DNA of 35,014 nucleotides, taken from the NCBI GenBank assembly GCA_964559355.1, contig CAZLHQ010000014.1, positions 1 to 35,014 on the forward strand, written 5' to 3'. Below the pieces are notes generated by a model. The model ran no database searches. It was not told where the DNA came from and saw only the letters and a list, made by a program, of their open reading frames with translations. The position numbers were made by a program, and so were the translations under genes. Below, piece by piece: positions 7,813 to 15,785 of the stretch. The DNA is from JAEUMD01 sp964559355. Lineage in GTDB: Bacteria > Pseudomonadota > Alphaproteobacteria > Rhizobiales > Hyphomicrobiaceae. The first letter of the stretch is position 1, and each line of letters opens with the position of its first letter.

Positions 7813-8580
7813 TTATGCGGCGGTCGGCTGAGCCGGGGAGGAGTCCGCAGGCATCGGCAAGGACGGGTCGGCGGCGAGGGCCTCCGACACAAGCCGTGCG
7901 GTGGCTGTTTCGATGTGCTCCTCGAGCACACGGCGGAAGGCGGCGCGAGGCAAATCGGCCGGGATCGCCTCAAGAAACTCGACGACGATGGTGCCGGGGT
8001 AGCGGGCAAGCTTGCGGCGCGGCCAGAACAGTCCCGAATTGAGCGCCAACGGCACGCAAGGAATGTCGAGTGCCTCGTAGAGGGCAACGACGCCGGGCTT
8101 GTAGTCGGGTGGGGAGAGAGGGCTGCGGCGTGTGCCCTCGGGGAAAATGACGATCTCGCGGCCAGCGGCGGCGCGGTTGCGTGCATCGCGGATCAATTGC
8201 TTGAGAGCCGAGGGGCCACGGTCGCGCTTGACGAAGATGTGGCGAAACTTGTGGCTGAACCAGCCGTAGAACGGGATCAGGCCGAGTTCGGCTTTCATCA
8301 CCATGGCGGGATCGTGGAACAGCGTGATGAGCGCGAAGGTGTCCCAAGCCGATTGGTGTTTGGCGGCGATCAGCACCGGCGGCTTGGGCATGTGCTGGCG
8401 ACCGCGCACCTCGAGTTTCGTGCCGACGATCACGCGCAGCCACCATAACGAGGCGTGCGCGTGCGCCTTCAGCCCCATCATCGCCCAGCGGCGCGGCCCC
8501 AGCAGCAAAGGCGAGCCGACCACCAGGAACACGGCGGTGTTGATGTAGAAGACGATGGCGAAAAGCAGCGATCTCAGCAT
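7813..8580 (-). CDS. plsC: 1-acyl-sn-glycerol-3-phosphate acyltransferase
   Basis: It transfers an acyl chain to lysophosphatidic acid to make phosphatidic acid at the inner membrane. The ATG at 8580 gives 255 residues. An N-terminal hydrophobic segment (LLFAIVFYINTAVFLVVGS) anchors it. The acyltransferase motifs are KHQSAWDT (HxxxxD, His75 and Asp80) and IFPEGTRRS, followed by VALYEALDIPCVPLALNSG. The tail is Pro/Ala-rich. It lies 13 bp after the YdcF-type gene on the same strand, and the longer upstream start would overlap that gene. The order ftsE-ftsX-ydcF-plsC is common in alphaproteobacteria and links envelope growth and lipid supply. Confidence 0.92.
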   Translation of the reverse strand: MLRSLLFAIVFYINTAVFLVVGSPLLLGPRRWAMMGLKAHAHASLWWLRVIVGTKLEVRGRQHMPKPPVLIAAKHQSAWDTFALITLFHDPAMVMKAELGLIPFYGWFSHKFRHIFVKRDRGPSALKQLIRDARNRAAAGREIVIFPEGTRRSPLSPPDYKPGVVALYEALDIPCVPLALNSGLFWPRRKLARYPGTIVVEFLEAIPADLPRAAFRRVLEEHIETATARLVSEALAADPSLPMPADSSPAQPTAA

Positions 8581-8593
8581 GGGTGATTTGCCG

Positions 8594-9247
8594 TCACATG
8601 CGGGCTTGAATAGGCTGCGAGTTGCCGCTGGAGGCAAACGAGCTGGAGTGCCAGGGGCCGGCCACGCGCATCGCAGCGAGCCGCACGGCCGTCGGCAGGA
8701 ACTTGAGGTATTCCGAAAGCAAGATACGCGCAGCGCCCGGATTGAGCCACCAGGCCTGATCGGGGAATCCGCGCGGCGTCACGGCGTGGGGCACAATGCG
8801 CACGTCCGGCATCGCCAAGGCGAACTCAGCCTGGCTGCGCGGCATGTGGAAGTTGGAGGTGACGAGAATGAGGCTTCGGTAGCCCAGTTTCTCGATCCAG
8901 GTTCGCGTCTCGCGGGCGTTGCCGATGGTATCGAGCGCCATCGTGTCGACATCGACGCAGCACTCCAGGACGGCATCGGGGAGCCCCGTGATGCGCTTGA
9001 GGTCGGCGCGCGTGACTTTGGGATGGACGCCCGTGATGAAGAGCCGCTTGCCATGGTTGGCGGCCAGCAGGCGCGCCCCTTCGGCGATGCGTAGCTCGGC
9101 TCCAGTCAGCACCACGATAGCGTCGGCGTGCGCGGTCTCGGCGCCAGTGCGCCGGGTGGCGACGCTGGCGAAGACAAAAAAGCCGAGCGCCACCAGCGCG
9201 ATTGCTGCGCCAGATACGGTGACCAGGACTCTGCCCGTTCGCCTCAT
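8594..9247 (-). CDS. YdcF/SanA family (DUF218) membrane-anchored protein
   Basis: A 217-residue protein with one N-terminal membrane segment (VLVTVSGAAIALVALGFFVFA), then a DUF218 domain. Seen motifs are ADAIVVLTGAELRIAEGARL, KRLFITGVHPKV, DTIGNARETRTWIEKLGYRSLILVTSNFHMPRS, and a late segment with LLSEYLKFL. These match the YdcF/ElyC/SanA group, whose members act in envelope integrity and whose biochemical activity is poorly defined. It probably faces the periplasm. It is followed by plsC after 13 bp, so the two are likely co-transcribed. Upstream, 560 bp with a palindromic repeat separate it from ftsX. Confidence 0.85.
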   Translation of the reverse strand: MRRTGRVLVTVSGAAIALVALGFFVFASVATRRTGAETAHADAIVVLTGAELRIAEGARLLAANHGKRLFITGVHPKVTRADLKRITGLPDAVLECCVDVDTMALDTIGNARETRTWIEKLGYRSLILVTSNFHMPRSQAEFALAMPDVRIVPHAVTPRGFPDQAWWLNPGAARILLSEYLKFLPTAVRLAAMRVAGPWHSSSFASSGNSQPIQARM

Positions 9248-9808
9248 GGTGTCCTGTCTCGAGCCCTCCCAGGCCGTGGGACCATCGATGAGCCGGATGC
9301 GCCGCAGAGGCGCTCGGGCTTGCAGACGGCTCTTTTTTGTGGCGCCAACGTAATAGTTCGAACCGCCTCACTCGTGTCGTGTTCGCGAAACTCGTCGACG
9401 TGTGTAAAGGGTGCCGAACGAATTTTACGAACCGATCGACACGAGCAAATTAAGCCAAGTTAGAGCCTGATCGTCTGAGATGGAAACGCTTGGCGTTTCC
9501 ATCTCAGACGATCAGGCTCTCAATCAAGGACTTAGAGCAGGCCACCTTGGCACGAGGCGATTCCATGTAAGTTGAACCTGCTCTAGCGCGATCATTATCC
9601 AGAAGCCCGCCTCACAACTCCGACAGTTGCCGTGCCGCGGATATCTCGACCATCACATTAGCTGATTTGCCCCTGCATGTGACAAGCGTTGCCCACATTA
9701 AGCTAATAATGAATTGGCTGTTGATACAGAAAAACAACGAATTGACGTGCTTTTCTCAGAAATGGAATCAGCGCATTCCAAGTGGCGCGTACGGAAAGTT
9801 CGCCTGCG
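9248..9808. other. Intergenic gap between ftsX and the YdcF-type gene
   Basis: No gene is supported here. The gap contains repeat copy B (9462-9584). The bases from about 9650 to 9780 are richer in A and T than the surroundings, for example TTAAGCTAATAATGAATTGG. Because ftsX and the YdcF gene usually lie close together in relatives, this gap may reflect a repeat insertion inside a former operon. Confidence 0.5.
9462..9584 (-). repeat. Composite palindromic repeat, copy B
   Basis: An inverted copy of 3104-3225. The hairpin module is intact here: AGAGCCTGATCGTC (from 9462) through GGAAACGC (to 9489) is the exact reverse complement of 9493-9520, giving 28-bp arms with a 3-base TTG loop. The second module runs to 9584 and is closed by AGAGCAGG/CCTGCTCT. 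A perfect 28-bp inverted repeat suggests recent spread or selection for the folded form. It could act as a transcription stop or RNA-processing site between ftsX and the YdcF gene. Confidence 0.9.
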
Positions 9809-10921
9809 TTATTCGCGCGTGTTGAGGATCGACTGGACGCCGAGCCGCGAGGTGATCATGCACAGGGCCGCGATGACCACGACGACAATGATCAGCAACA
9901 CGTAGCCCGCGGCATCGAGCGTGCCGGCACCGATCAGCCGGTGCATTTCCGCCATCGTAATGCTGCCGCCGCCCAGCAATTGCAGCAGCCAGGGGATCGA
10001 TAGGAACACGGCCATTGCCGAGACGGCGCCGACGAGGCCGGCGCGGATGCCGAGCCGCAGGAAGTGCTTTTCGAACTCGCGGGCGATGAACTTGTCGGTT
10101 GCCCCGACGAAATGCAAAACCTCCACGATCTCGCGGTTGGAGGCCATCGAGCTTTTGGTGGCCGAGATGATGATGGCCATGGTGGCGGCGCCGACCAGGA
10201 ACAGGATAGCAAGCCCGCCGAGCGCGAAGGAACGCGTTACCGTGCGGATCTGGTGTTGCCATTGGCGGTGGTCGTCAAGGCTGACGCCCTTGAACCCCTT
10301 GGCGAGCTTCGCCTTGATGGCTTCCAGATCGGGGCTCGCGGTGCGATCCAGCTCGACGGCAATCAGCCGCGGCACAGGCAGCGCCTTCCAGGCATCCGAG
10401 CTGCCGAGCCAAGGCTCCAGCAGCGCGCCCGATTGATCCAGCGAAAGCACGCTGACCGAGGTGAAGCCCGGCTCACGGCTCAACAGTCCGGCCACATCCG
10501 CCGCCGTTTGATCGGCGTTGACGCCATCGCGCGGCTCGATCTGGATGGTGACTTCGCTGGCGATATCCTTCAACCAGGCGTCAGCGGACTGGTTCATCAT
10601 GTACCACGCGCCAGACGTCAGGCAGGCGAGGAAGCACATGATCGAAATGACCAGGGTGAGCGAGCTGCCGGCCACGGTGTCGGGCGGCACGATCGGGGCA
10701 TGAGCGCGCTTGGGATCGGGCGGTATCGCTTCTTGCGCGTTCGCAGATCCGGCCTCGAGCGGCGCGCGATGGACCGAAGAGGGCAGCTCCATGGGATGCG
10801 CGCTGGAAAGGGGTTGCGACGACGCCGGCCCTGTGACCACGTCCTCATAGGGATCATAGCCCGATGGACCGGGTGGCCGCGGCATCGGCCGCATCGGTGG
10901 TCTGTCAGACGATGCGGACAT
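9809..10921 (-). CDS. ftsX: Cell division protein FtsX (ABC-type permease)
   Basis: It partners FtsE at the septum, where FtsEX controls peptidoglycan hydrolases. The 370-residue protein has a long Pro-rich cytoplasmic N terminus (about residues 1-80), a first membrane segment (SSLTLVISIMCFLACLTSGAW, about 86-107), and a periplasmic domain with IQIEPRDGVNADQTA and GFTSVSVLSLDQSGALLEPW. Three C-terminal membrane segments follow (SFALGGLAILFLVGAATMAI, LVGAVSAMAVFLSIPWLLQL, VLLIIVVVVIAALCMI). The FtsX signature REIVEVLHFVGATDKFIARE lies between the first two of these. The start at 10921 overlaps the end of ftsE by 17 bases, indicating coupling. The long Pro-rich tail is typical of alphaproteobacterial FtsX. 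Confidence 0.92.
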   Translation of the reverse strand: MSASSDRPPMRPMPRPPGPSGYDPYEDVVTGPASSQPLSSAHPMELPSSVHRAPLEAGSANAQEAIPPDPKRAHAPIVPPDTVAGSSLTLVISIMCFLACLTSGAWYMMNQSADAWLKDIASEVTIQIEPRDGVNADQTAADVAGLLSREPGFTSVSVLSLDQSGALLEPWLGSSDAWKALPVPRLIAVELDRTASPDLEAIKAKLAKGFKGVSLDDHRQWQHQIRTVTRSFALGGLAILFLVGAATMAIIISATKSSMASNREIVEVLHFVGATDKFIAREFEKHFLRLGIRAGLVGAVSAMAVFLSIPWLLQLLGGGSITMAEMHRLIGAGTLDAAGYVLLIIVVVVIAALCMITSRLGVQSILNTRE

Positions 10922-11561
10922 GGCCCTCGTGAAGCTCCAGTCGCGACGCCTTGAACTGCCGCATCAGTTGATGATCGTGGGTGGCAATCAGCACCGAGGT
11001 GCCGAGCCGGTTCAACTCGATGAACAAGCGCAGCAGCCGCCGTGCCATCTGCGGATCGACGTTGCCGGTCGGCTCGTCAGCGAGCAGCAGCTCGGGCTTG
11101 CCGATGACGGCCCGCGCGATCGCCGCGCGTTGCTTTTCACCGCCCGAGAGCACGGAAGGATAGGCGTGCATGCGGTGCCCGAGCCCGACCCATTGCAGCA
11201 GGTCTGTGACATCCTCCCGATAGTCACCAACGCGTTTGCCGACCACGCGTAACGGCAGCGCTACATTTTCCCATGTCGTCAGGTGATCGAGCAAACGGAA
11301 ATCCTGGAACACGATGCCGATACGGCGGCGCAGCTGTGCGCGCTTTTGCGTGGTGATGCGGCTGACGTCCTGATTGAACAGGTGGATCTGTCCGTGGGTC
11401 GGATGCAGCGACATGAACAGCAGTCGCAACAACGACGACTTCCCCGCACCCGATGGCCCGGTCAGGAAGTGGAAGGAGCCGGGGCGCAAATGGAAGTTGA
11501 CCTCCGAGAGCACCTCGGGGCCCGTGTCGTATTGCAGGGCGATGTTGCTGAGCCGGATCAC
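10905..11561 (-). CDS. ftsE: Cell division ATP-binding protein FtsE
   Basis: The ABC ATPase of the FtsEX divisome complex. With a GTG start at 11561 it has 218 residues, the usual FtsE length. TTG 11579 is possible, and the open frame extends further to 11663 with no family similarity. Motifs in order are VIRLSNIALQYDTGPEVL, Walker A GPSGAGKSSLLRLLF, the Q-loop region IGIVFQDFRLLDHLTTWENV, the signature LSGGEKQRAAIARA, Walker B ELLLADEPTGNVDP, and the switch His in IATHDHQL. No clear Shine-Dalgarno sequence precedes the GTG, so the start is uncertain by a few codons. It is the first gene of the ftsEX pair. Confidence 0.93.
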   Translation of the reverse strand: MIRLSNIALQYDTGPEVLSEVNFHLRPGSFHFLTGPSGAGKSSLLRLLFMSLHPTHGQIHLFNQDVSRITTQKRAQLRRRIGIVFQDFRLLDHLTTWENVALPLRVVGKRVGDYREDVTDLLQWVGLGHRMHAYPSVLSGGEKQRAAIARAVIGKPELLLADEPTGNVDPQMARRLLRLFIELNRLGTSVLIATHDHQLMRQFKASRLELHEGHVRIV

Positions 11562-12335
11562 GGAGCGAGGTGCATTCAAATGCCAAAGTTGCGGGAGCCC
11601 TATGCAAAGGCGCCGGATTGATCGATGAGGCGGCGCCGGTTGCTGCGTGGCGCCCCTGCGCATTCTAATCGGGATTGCTCGTATCTATGCTCATGCCCTA
11701 TCAGCTCGTGAAATGCCCAGGATTGCGCGCAATTGCCAGTGTCGATCACGATCAGGATACCAGGATTGTGGCGGGCTCGTGAGTTGGCTAGCCTTGGCCA
11801 CCAACGCTGGCGAGCCACCTGCGATCCCGAACGTGCAACAGCTTATATTCGCGCCGCGCAATCCATCGCGGTCTCGAAACGGACGCCTATCCGTGCTTCG
11901 ATGTCGCAGCAAGGTTATCTTGGCAAGGGGGCGCGGCGAAGCGGCATTGGATAACAATCACTTTTCGGAATGATAGGAAAGTTCGGGAAAAGAGTTCGCA
12001 CCGTTTGGCGCCGATGTCGGAGTGCTAGTGTTCCGGCTCCGACATTTGCTTCCCCTAGCAGCAAGGTCGAGAGCAAATGTCGGAGCCAAAAGGAACACGA
12101 GCAAGTCAATGCTTCTAGTGTAGCGCCTCTGACGTTTGGTTGAGAGTCTAGCCACAAATGGGTACCAAACGTCAGAGGCGCTACACTAAGTGCAGAGCGT
12201 CGCCGCGGCCAAGACTGCGCGTCGTTGCACAGGCCGGCTGGCGCTCTAACATCACCGAGCAGCACAGATCAAACACAGAGCCGATCAAGAGGCCGACCGG
12301 GGCTTCAACAACTCAAGAGAACAGAGCCAGATAGA
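11562..12335. other. Intergenic region between divergent ftsE and hpt
   Basis: About 770 bp without a supported gene; open frames here have no recognisable product. Promoters of both ftsE and hpt must lie here. The main structure is the double hairpin at 12027-12188. Confidence 0.5.
12027..12188. repeat. Two adjacent related hairpins (palindromic repeat pair)
   Basis: Hairpin 1 has arms at 12028-12050 and 12072-12098, pairing over about 23 bp with four extra bases in the right arm. Hairpin 2 has perfect 25-bp arms at 12116-12140 and 12164-12188. The left arms align as TAGTGTtcCGgCTCcGACaTTTGcT and TAGTGTagCGcCTCtGACgTTTGgT (differences in lower case). Every difference is matched in the opposite arm, so pairing is kept. 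This points to two diverged copies of one palindromic element upstream of hpt. Confidence 0.9.
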
Positions 12336-12884
12336 ATGTCGAATGCCGTGGGCCAGAGCGAAAAGCTCGATGTCATTTTCAGCGCAGAAGAGATTGCGGT
12401 CCGACTTGAAGAGCTTGCCGCCGAGATCGCCAAGTTGAGGCTCGAGCCGCTATTGGTGATTGCGGTGTTGAAGGGAAGTTTCGTTTTTGCCGCCGACCTG
12501 ATCCGCGCGCTCAATCGCGCCGGGCTGGAGCCCGAGGTCGATTTCATCACCTTGTCGAGCTACCGCAAGAATCGCGTGTCGCAAGGCAGTGTCGATATCC
12601 TTCGCGATGTCGAGATGGACGTGGAAGGCCGCAATGTGCTGCTCGTCGACGATGTGCTCGATTCCGGGCGCACGCTGGCCTTCGCCAAGGATCTGCTCTC
12701 CGCGCGCGGCGCGCAATCGATCAAGACGTGTGTGCTGATCAACAAGAATACCCGCCGCGCGGTCAACGTCACCGCCGACTACAAGGCTTTCGACTGCGGA
12801 GAGGAGTTCGTCGTCGGCTATGGCATGGACGTAGCGCATCGCTTCCGCGAGCTGCCGTATGTCGGCCGCCTCGTCGAACCGTGA
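12336..12884 (+). CDS. hpt: Hypoxanthine phosphoribosyltransferase
   Basis: A purine salvage enzyme joining hypoxanthine (and often guanine) to PRPP in the cytoplasm. The ATG at 12336 gives 182 residues, typical for the family. Motifs are LLVIAVLKGSFVFAADLIRAL (flexible-loop side), VDFITLSSYRKNRVSQG, the PRPP loop NVLLVDDVLDSGRTLAFAKD with the acidic pair, and the C-terminal EEFVVGYGMDVAHRFRELPYVG with the purine-stacking region. The open frame extends upstream to 12225, but that part shows no similarity. It stands alone ahead of the CpdR-like gene with a 101-bp gap. Confidence 0.92.
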   Translation: MSNAVGQSEKLDVIFSAEEIAVRLEELAAEIAKLRLEPLLVIAVLKGSFVFAADLIRALNRAGLEPEVDFITLSSYRKNRVSQGSVDILRDVEMDVEGRNVLLVDDVLDSGRTLAFAKDLLSARGAQSIKTCVLINKNTRRAVNVTADYKAFDCGEEFVVGYGMDVAHRFRELPYVGRLVEP

Positions 12885-12985
12885 CGGCGCGCATGAATCA
12901 AAGACAAGCGGCATCCTTGGCTGCATGCGCCCTTCCCACCGGCTGATTCGGCTGGCAAGCTCGGGTCCGGGGCAAGGAGGCGAGC

Positions 12986-13345
12986 ATGGCGCGCATACTT
13001 CTGGCGGATGACGACGCAGCCACGCGCGAGTTCGCGCAGCGGGCGCTACAATTCGATGGCCATACTGTCATCGCAGCCGAGGATGGCCTGGAGGCACTTC
13101 AGCATCTGGAAGCAGCACATTTCGACCTGCTGGTCAGCGATCTCGACATGCCCGGGTTGGATGGCTATGCGCTGGTGCATCGAATAGCTGGCAAGCAGCC
13201 AAAGCTCAAAATCCTGCTGATGTCCGGGCTTGGGCACGAGCTGAAACGCGCCGAGGGCCTGCCGGCTGACCGCGTCGCGACCTTGGCCAAACCATTTACG
13301 CTCGAACAGATGCGCCAACTGGTGCGCGGCTTGATCAGCGCCTGA
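12986..13345 (+). CDS. cpdR: Stand-alone response regulator, CpdR-like
   Basis: A 119-residue single receiver domain without an output domain. It begins MARILLADDDAATREFAQRA and has the acidic pocket Asp8-Asp9-Asp10, phospho-acceptor Asp52 in LLVSDLDMPGLDGY, Ser80 in ILLMSGLG, and Lys102 in LAKPFTLEQM. Caulobacter CpdR, a receiver of this kind with an MARILLAEDD start, controls ClpXP-mediated turnover of the cell-cycle regulator CtrA. Close relatives are conserved in Hyphomicrobiales. A strong AGGAGG lies 7 bases before the ATG. The C terminus ends at LVRGLISA, lacking further domains. Its assignment as CpdR rather than another short receiver rests on the N-terminal signature and length. Confidence 0.85.
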   Translation: MARILLADDDAATREFAQRALQFDGHTVIAAEDGLEALQHLEAAHFDLLVSDLDMPGLDGYALVHRIAGKQPKLKILLMSGLGHELKRAEGLPADRVATLAKPFTLEQMRQLVRGLISA

Positions 13346-13374
13346 AGCAACTGCTGATCGCCGGTTGCAGTGGT

Positions 13375-14418
13375 TCAGCCGCCCGTAACACTCATGTGAC
13401 GGCCCACAGCTGGTTTTTGCGATCGCCGGTCGATGATGAAATCATGCCCCTTGGGCTTGCGGGCAATGGCGTTCTCTATTGCGGCCGATAACAGCTCGTC
13501 GCTGGTGCTGGCGCGCAATGGTGCACGCAAGTCGGCGGCATCCTCGCGGCCCAGGCACATGTAAAGCGTGCCCGTGCACGTCAGCCGCACGCGGTTGCAG
13601 CTTTCGCAGAAGTTGTGCGTCATGGGGGTGATGAAACCAATGCGGCCACCGGTTTCCTTTGCCTCCACGTAGCGCGCCGGACCGCCGGTGCGGTAGTCGA
13701 TGTCGCGGAGTGTGAATCGGTCCATCAGCCGCGCCCGCACAATCGACAGCGGCAGATACTGGTCCGTGCGGTCGCCATCGATTTCGCCGAGAGGCATGGT
13801 TTCGATCAGTGTCAAGTCGGCGCCGCGGCCATGGGCGAAGCGCACCATGTCCTCGATTTCGTCCTCATTGATGCCCTTAAGCGCCACGGCGTTGAGCTTC
13901 AATTTAAGGCCGGCGCGCTCAGCGGCAGCGATTCCATCCATGACCTGCTCGAGCTCGCCCCAGCGGGTGATCGCCTTGAAGCGGTCTGGGCGCAGCGTGT
14001 CGAGCGAGACGTTGACGCGCTCGACACCGCACGCCTTCAAATCCTGCGCATAGCGCGCGAGCTGGCTGGCATTGGTGGTGAGCGTCAGCTCCTTGAGGCG
14101 GCCGGTGTCCAAATGGCGAGAGAGCGCCTTGAACAGCCACATGATGTTCTTGCGCACGAGTGGCTCGCCGCCGGTGATGCGCAACCGCGTGACGCCCTTG
14201 TCGACGAACGCGGAGCAAAGCCTGTCGAGCTCTTCGAGCGTCAGCAGATCGCGCTTGGGTAGGAACGTCATGTGCTCGGACATGCAGTAGACGCAGCGGA
14301 AGTCGCAGCGGTCGGTTACGGAGACACGCAGATAGGTGACGGCGCGGCCATAGGGGTCGATCAGCGGTGTGGCGGCGGGCGATTTGCCGGCCTCGATCTG
14401 GGTGACTGGTGAGTCCAT
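13375..14418 (-). CDS. moaA: GTP 3,8-cyclase MoaA (molybdenum cofactor synthesis)
   Basis: A radical SAM enzyme that catalyses the first step of molybdopterin synthesis from GTP. The ATG at 14418 gives 347 residues; an in-frame extension to 14541 lacks similarity. The N-terminal cluster motif is CDFRCVYC (Cys38, Cys42, Cys45). A GGEPLVRKNIMWLF block follows, then TLTTNASQLARYA and VNVSLDTLRPDRFKAIT. The C-terminal cluster is CESCNRVRLTCTGTLYMC (C-x2-C-x13-C). The protein ends in Gly-Gly, the functional MoaA tail. It is divergent from the DUF3305-mob-fdhD genes, fitting a molybdenum enzyme maturation region. Confidence 0.95.
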   Translation of the reverse strand: MDSPVTQIEAGKSPAATPLIDPYGRAVTYLRVSVTDRCDFRCVYCMSEHMTFLPKRDLLTLEELDRLCSAFVDKGVTRLRITGGEPLVRKNIMWLFKALSRHLDTGRLKELTLTTNASQLARYAQDLKACGVERVNVSLDTLRPDRFKAITRWGELEQVMDGIAAAERAGLKLKLNAVALKGINEDEIEDMVRFAHGRGADLTLIETMPLGEIDGDRTDQYLPLSIVRARLMDRFTLRDIDYRTGGPARYVEAKETGGRIGFITPMTHNFCESCNRVRLTCTGTLYMCLGREDAADLRAPLRASTSDELLSAAIENAIARKPKGHDFIIDRRSQKPAVGRHMSVTGG

Positions 14419-14909
14419 CGGCGCAATCCATGGTGCGGGCCTGAGCGCCAGTGCGGCTGCATATTGCCTATGGACTTGGCAACGCGAGCTGTGCCGGGCT
14501 GGATACAGCACTAGTACCGCTGAAAGTGGCGCGGATGGCAAGTGTAAACAAGTCGGCCAAGCCCTTACGCGAATGGCAAACCCTCTGCAAAATCATGTTG
14601 TTTGTGTCCCCATGTACCAACATGCGTCGTGTCCGGTAGAAATGCCTGCAGATGTGTCAAATTGCGGCGGGTTCGGCCTGGTGCCGTATATACAATCTGT
14701 ATTTTGCAACCGATCTCGCGACCGGTTGCATTCGTGGTGCGGGTGCGAGTTCCGCCAGGTGCACTGCGTGTGCGGTTGGGCCAAACGCTCGATCGCGGGC
14801 AGAAGCGGGGTGCATGGCCCGGCTCTTGCGTTCAGCCGAATCTATGCCGGTAACCTATTTCGACACTACCAGTACGCCGGGAGCTAGCATATGCGAGGCA
14901 ATCGAAGTC
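14419..14909. other. Intergenic region between divergent moaA and a membrane protein gene
   Basis: No gene is supported. Noted are a GCAACCG/CGGTTGC hairpin (14706-14729) and a tRNA T-arm-like sequence at 14739-14755 whose loop, TGCGAGT, departs from TTCGANT. A CGTATATACAATCTGTAT stretch lies near 14685. None is strong enough to name. Confidence 0.4.
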
Positions 14910-15440
14910 ATGGGCGGTTGTTTGCGCGCCGCGAAAACAGGTCTGTTGCCAGCCGTCGCGATCATAGTGCTGTCGGCCTGCTTTGCTGCCAACGCCTGCG
15001 CGGCTCAAGATCGCGGTGCGAGCGAAAGTTTCATCCGTGCCATCGGCGCCTCGGCCAGCGACGCCGCTACAAGACTCGGGCTTTCGCGTAGCGACGGCAA
15101 GGGCGACGCCACGCTCTGGAACTGGCTGCGCGCTGGCCGGAAGTCGACCGGCTTGGCGCCGATGTCAGGTCGCGGTGGCCCGGCAAGTGTCTCGATCCCA
15201 GGCAAGCAAATTGGTGCACTCGCGCCGGGTGGGGGTGAGGAAGCGCGCCTCCAACGCAAGTCCGCCCCCGTTATGTGGGGCGGGTATGCGATGGCGGCGC
15301 TTTGCGCGGCGATCGCGACATTAGCTTTCGGACGCGGCACATTCGCGTCCTACAAGGCCCGGATGGAAGCTGATCGGCGCCACGGCTTGGCGGCGGCATT
15401 CGAATGCGCCGGCAGCTCAACGCACGTCATGCAGCTTTGA
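14910..15440 (+). CDS. Hypothetical secreted or membrane protein, 176 residues
   Basis: The product is not recognised. With the ATG at 14910 it begins with a signal-like segment (AAKTGLLPAVAIIVLSACFA, then NACAAQ), which could be a type I signal peptide or, given LSAC, a lipoprotein-like site. A polar, low-complexity middle follows (about residues 35-115). A C-terminal membrane segment (MWGGYAMAALCAAIATLAFG) ends in a short basic tail. The start is uncertain; the frame is open from 14652. It lies between moaA and the DUF3305 gene, but 345 bp and a candidate promoter separate it from the latter, so any link to molybdenum metabolism is only positional. Confidence 0.55.
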   Translation: MGGCLRAAKTGLLPAVAIIVLSACFAANACAAQDRGASESFIRAIGASASDAATRLGLSRSDGKGDATLWNWLRAGRKSTGLAPMSGRGGPASVSIPGKQIGALAPGGGEEARLQRKSAPVMWGGYAMAALCAAIATLAFGRGTFASYKARMEADRRHGLAAAFECAGSSTHVMQL

Positions 15441-15715
15441 TCTGGCAGGCGCGACCTGACGCCAATCGCCTATTCATGCGGAGATGAGATCATCTGACGT
15501 CCGCTTTGCTGGTTTCAGCGGATCGCCGGCTAAATCTCCTGCAATCAGAATCCCGCCCGCCACGCACCGTGCGTTGAGACGTCAACGTCGGGTCGACAAT
15601 CGTTGTCGGCAGCTTCCCACGCCATGCGCTAGGGCCGCTTTTTTTGCCGCCCCGCCCGGTCCAGCTCCCTGCCAAAAAAAGAACTGCAAGCGCCAAGTGC
15701 TTTATCGATAAGGGA

Positions 15716-15754
15716 TTGGACCAATCGTCGCAGTGTACTATAAACTTTAGTAGT
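15716..15754 (+). promoter_or_regulatory. Candidate promoter with overlapping palindrome, upstream of DUF3305 gene
   Basis: TTGGAC (15716-15721), a 17-base spacer, and TATAAA (15739-15744) form a good sigma-70-like pair 41 bp before the DUF3305 start codon. An imperfect palindrome, ACTATAAACTTTAGTAGT (15737-15754), overlaps the -10 box and could be an operator. No known regulator is assigned. Confidence 0.5.
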
Positions 15755-15785
15755 GACCCTGCGGTCCAGGTGTCTGGGAGGTTCC

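Noticed and set aside
14684..14702. CGTATATACAATCTGTAT as a possible molybdate-regulator (ModE/Mop) site between moaA and the next gene
   Set aside because: Only one half looks right, symmetry is poor, and it lies far from the moaA start.
14706..14770. A hairpin and a T-arm-like sequence (GCGGG-TGCGAGT-TCCGC) suggesting a tRNA remnant
   Set aside because: The T-loop departs from TTCGANT, no matching D-arm or 7-bp acceptor stem was found upstream, and there is no CCA end. A tRNA scan would settle it.
15636..15682. T7 and A7 runs flanking a C/G-rich stretch as a terminator
   Set aside because: CTTTTTTTG and CAAAAAAAG could pair, but there is no GC-rich stem followed by a T tract on either strand, so it does not look like an intrinsic terminator.
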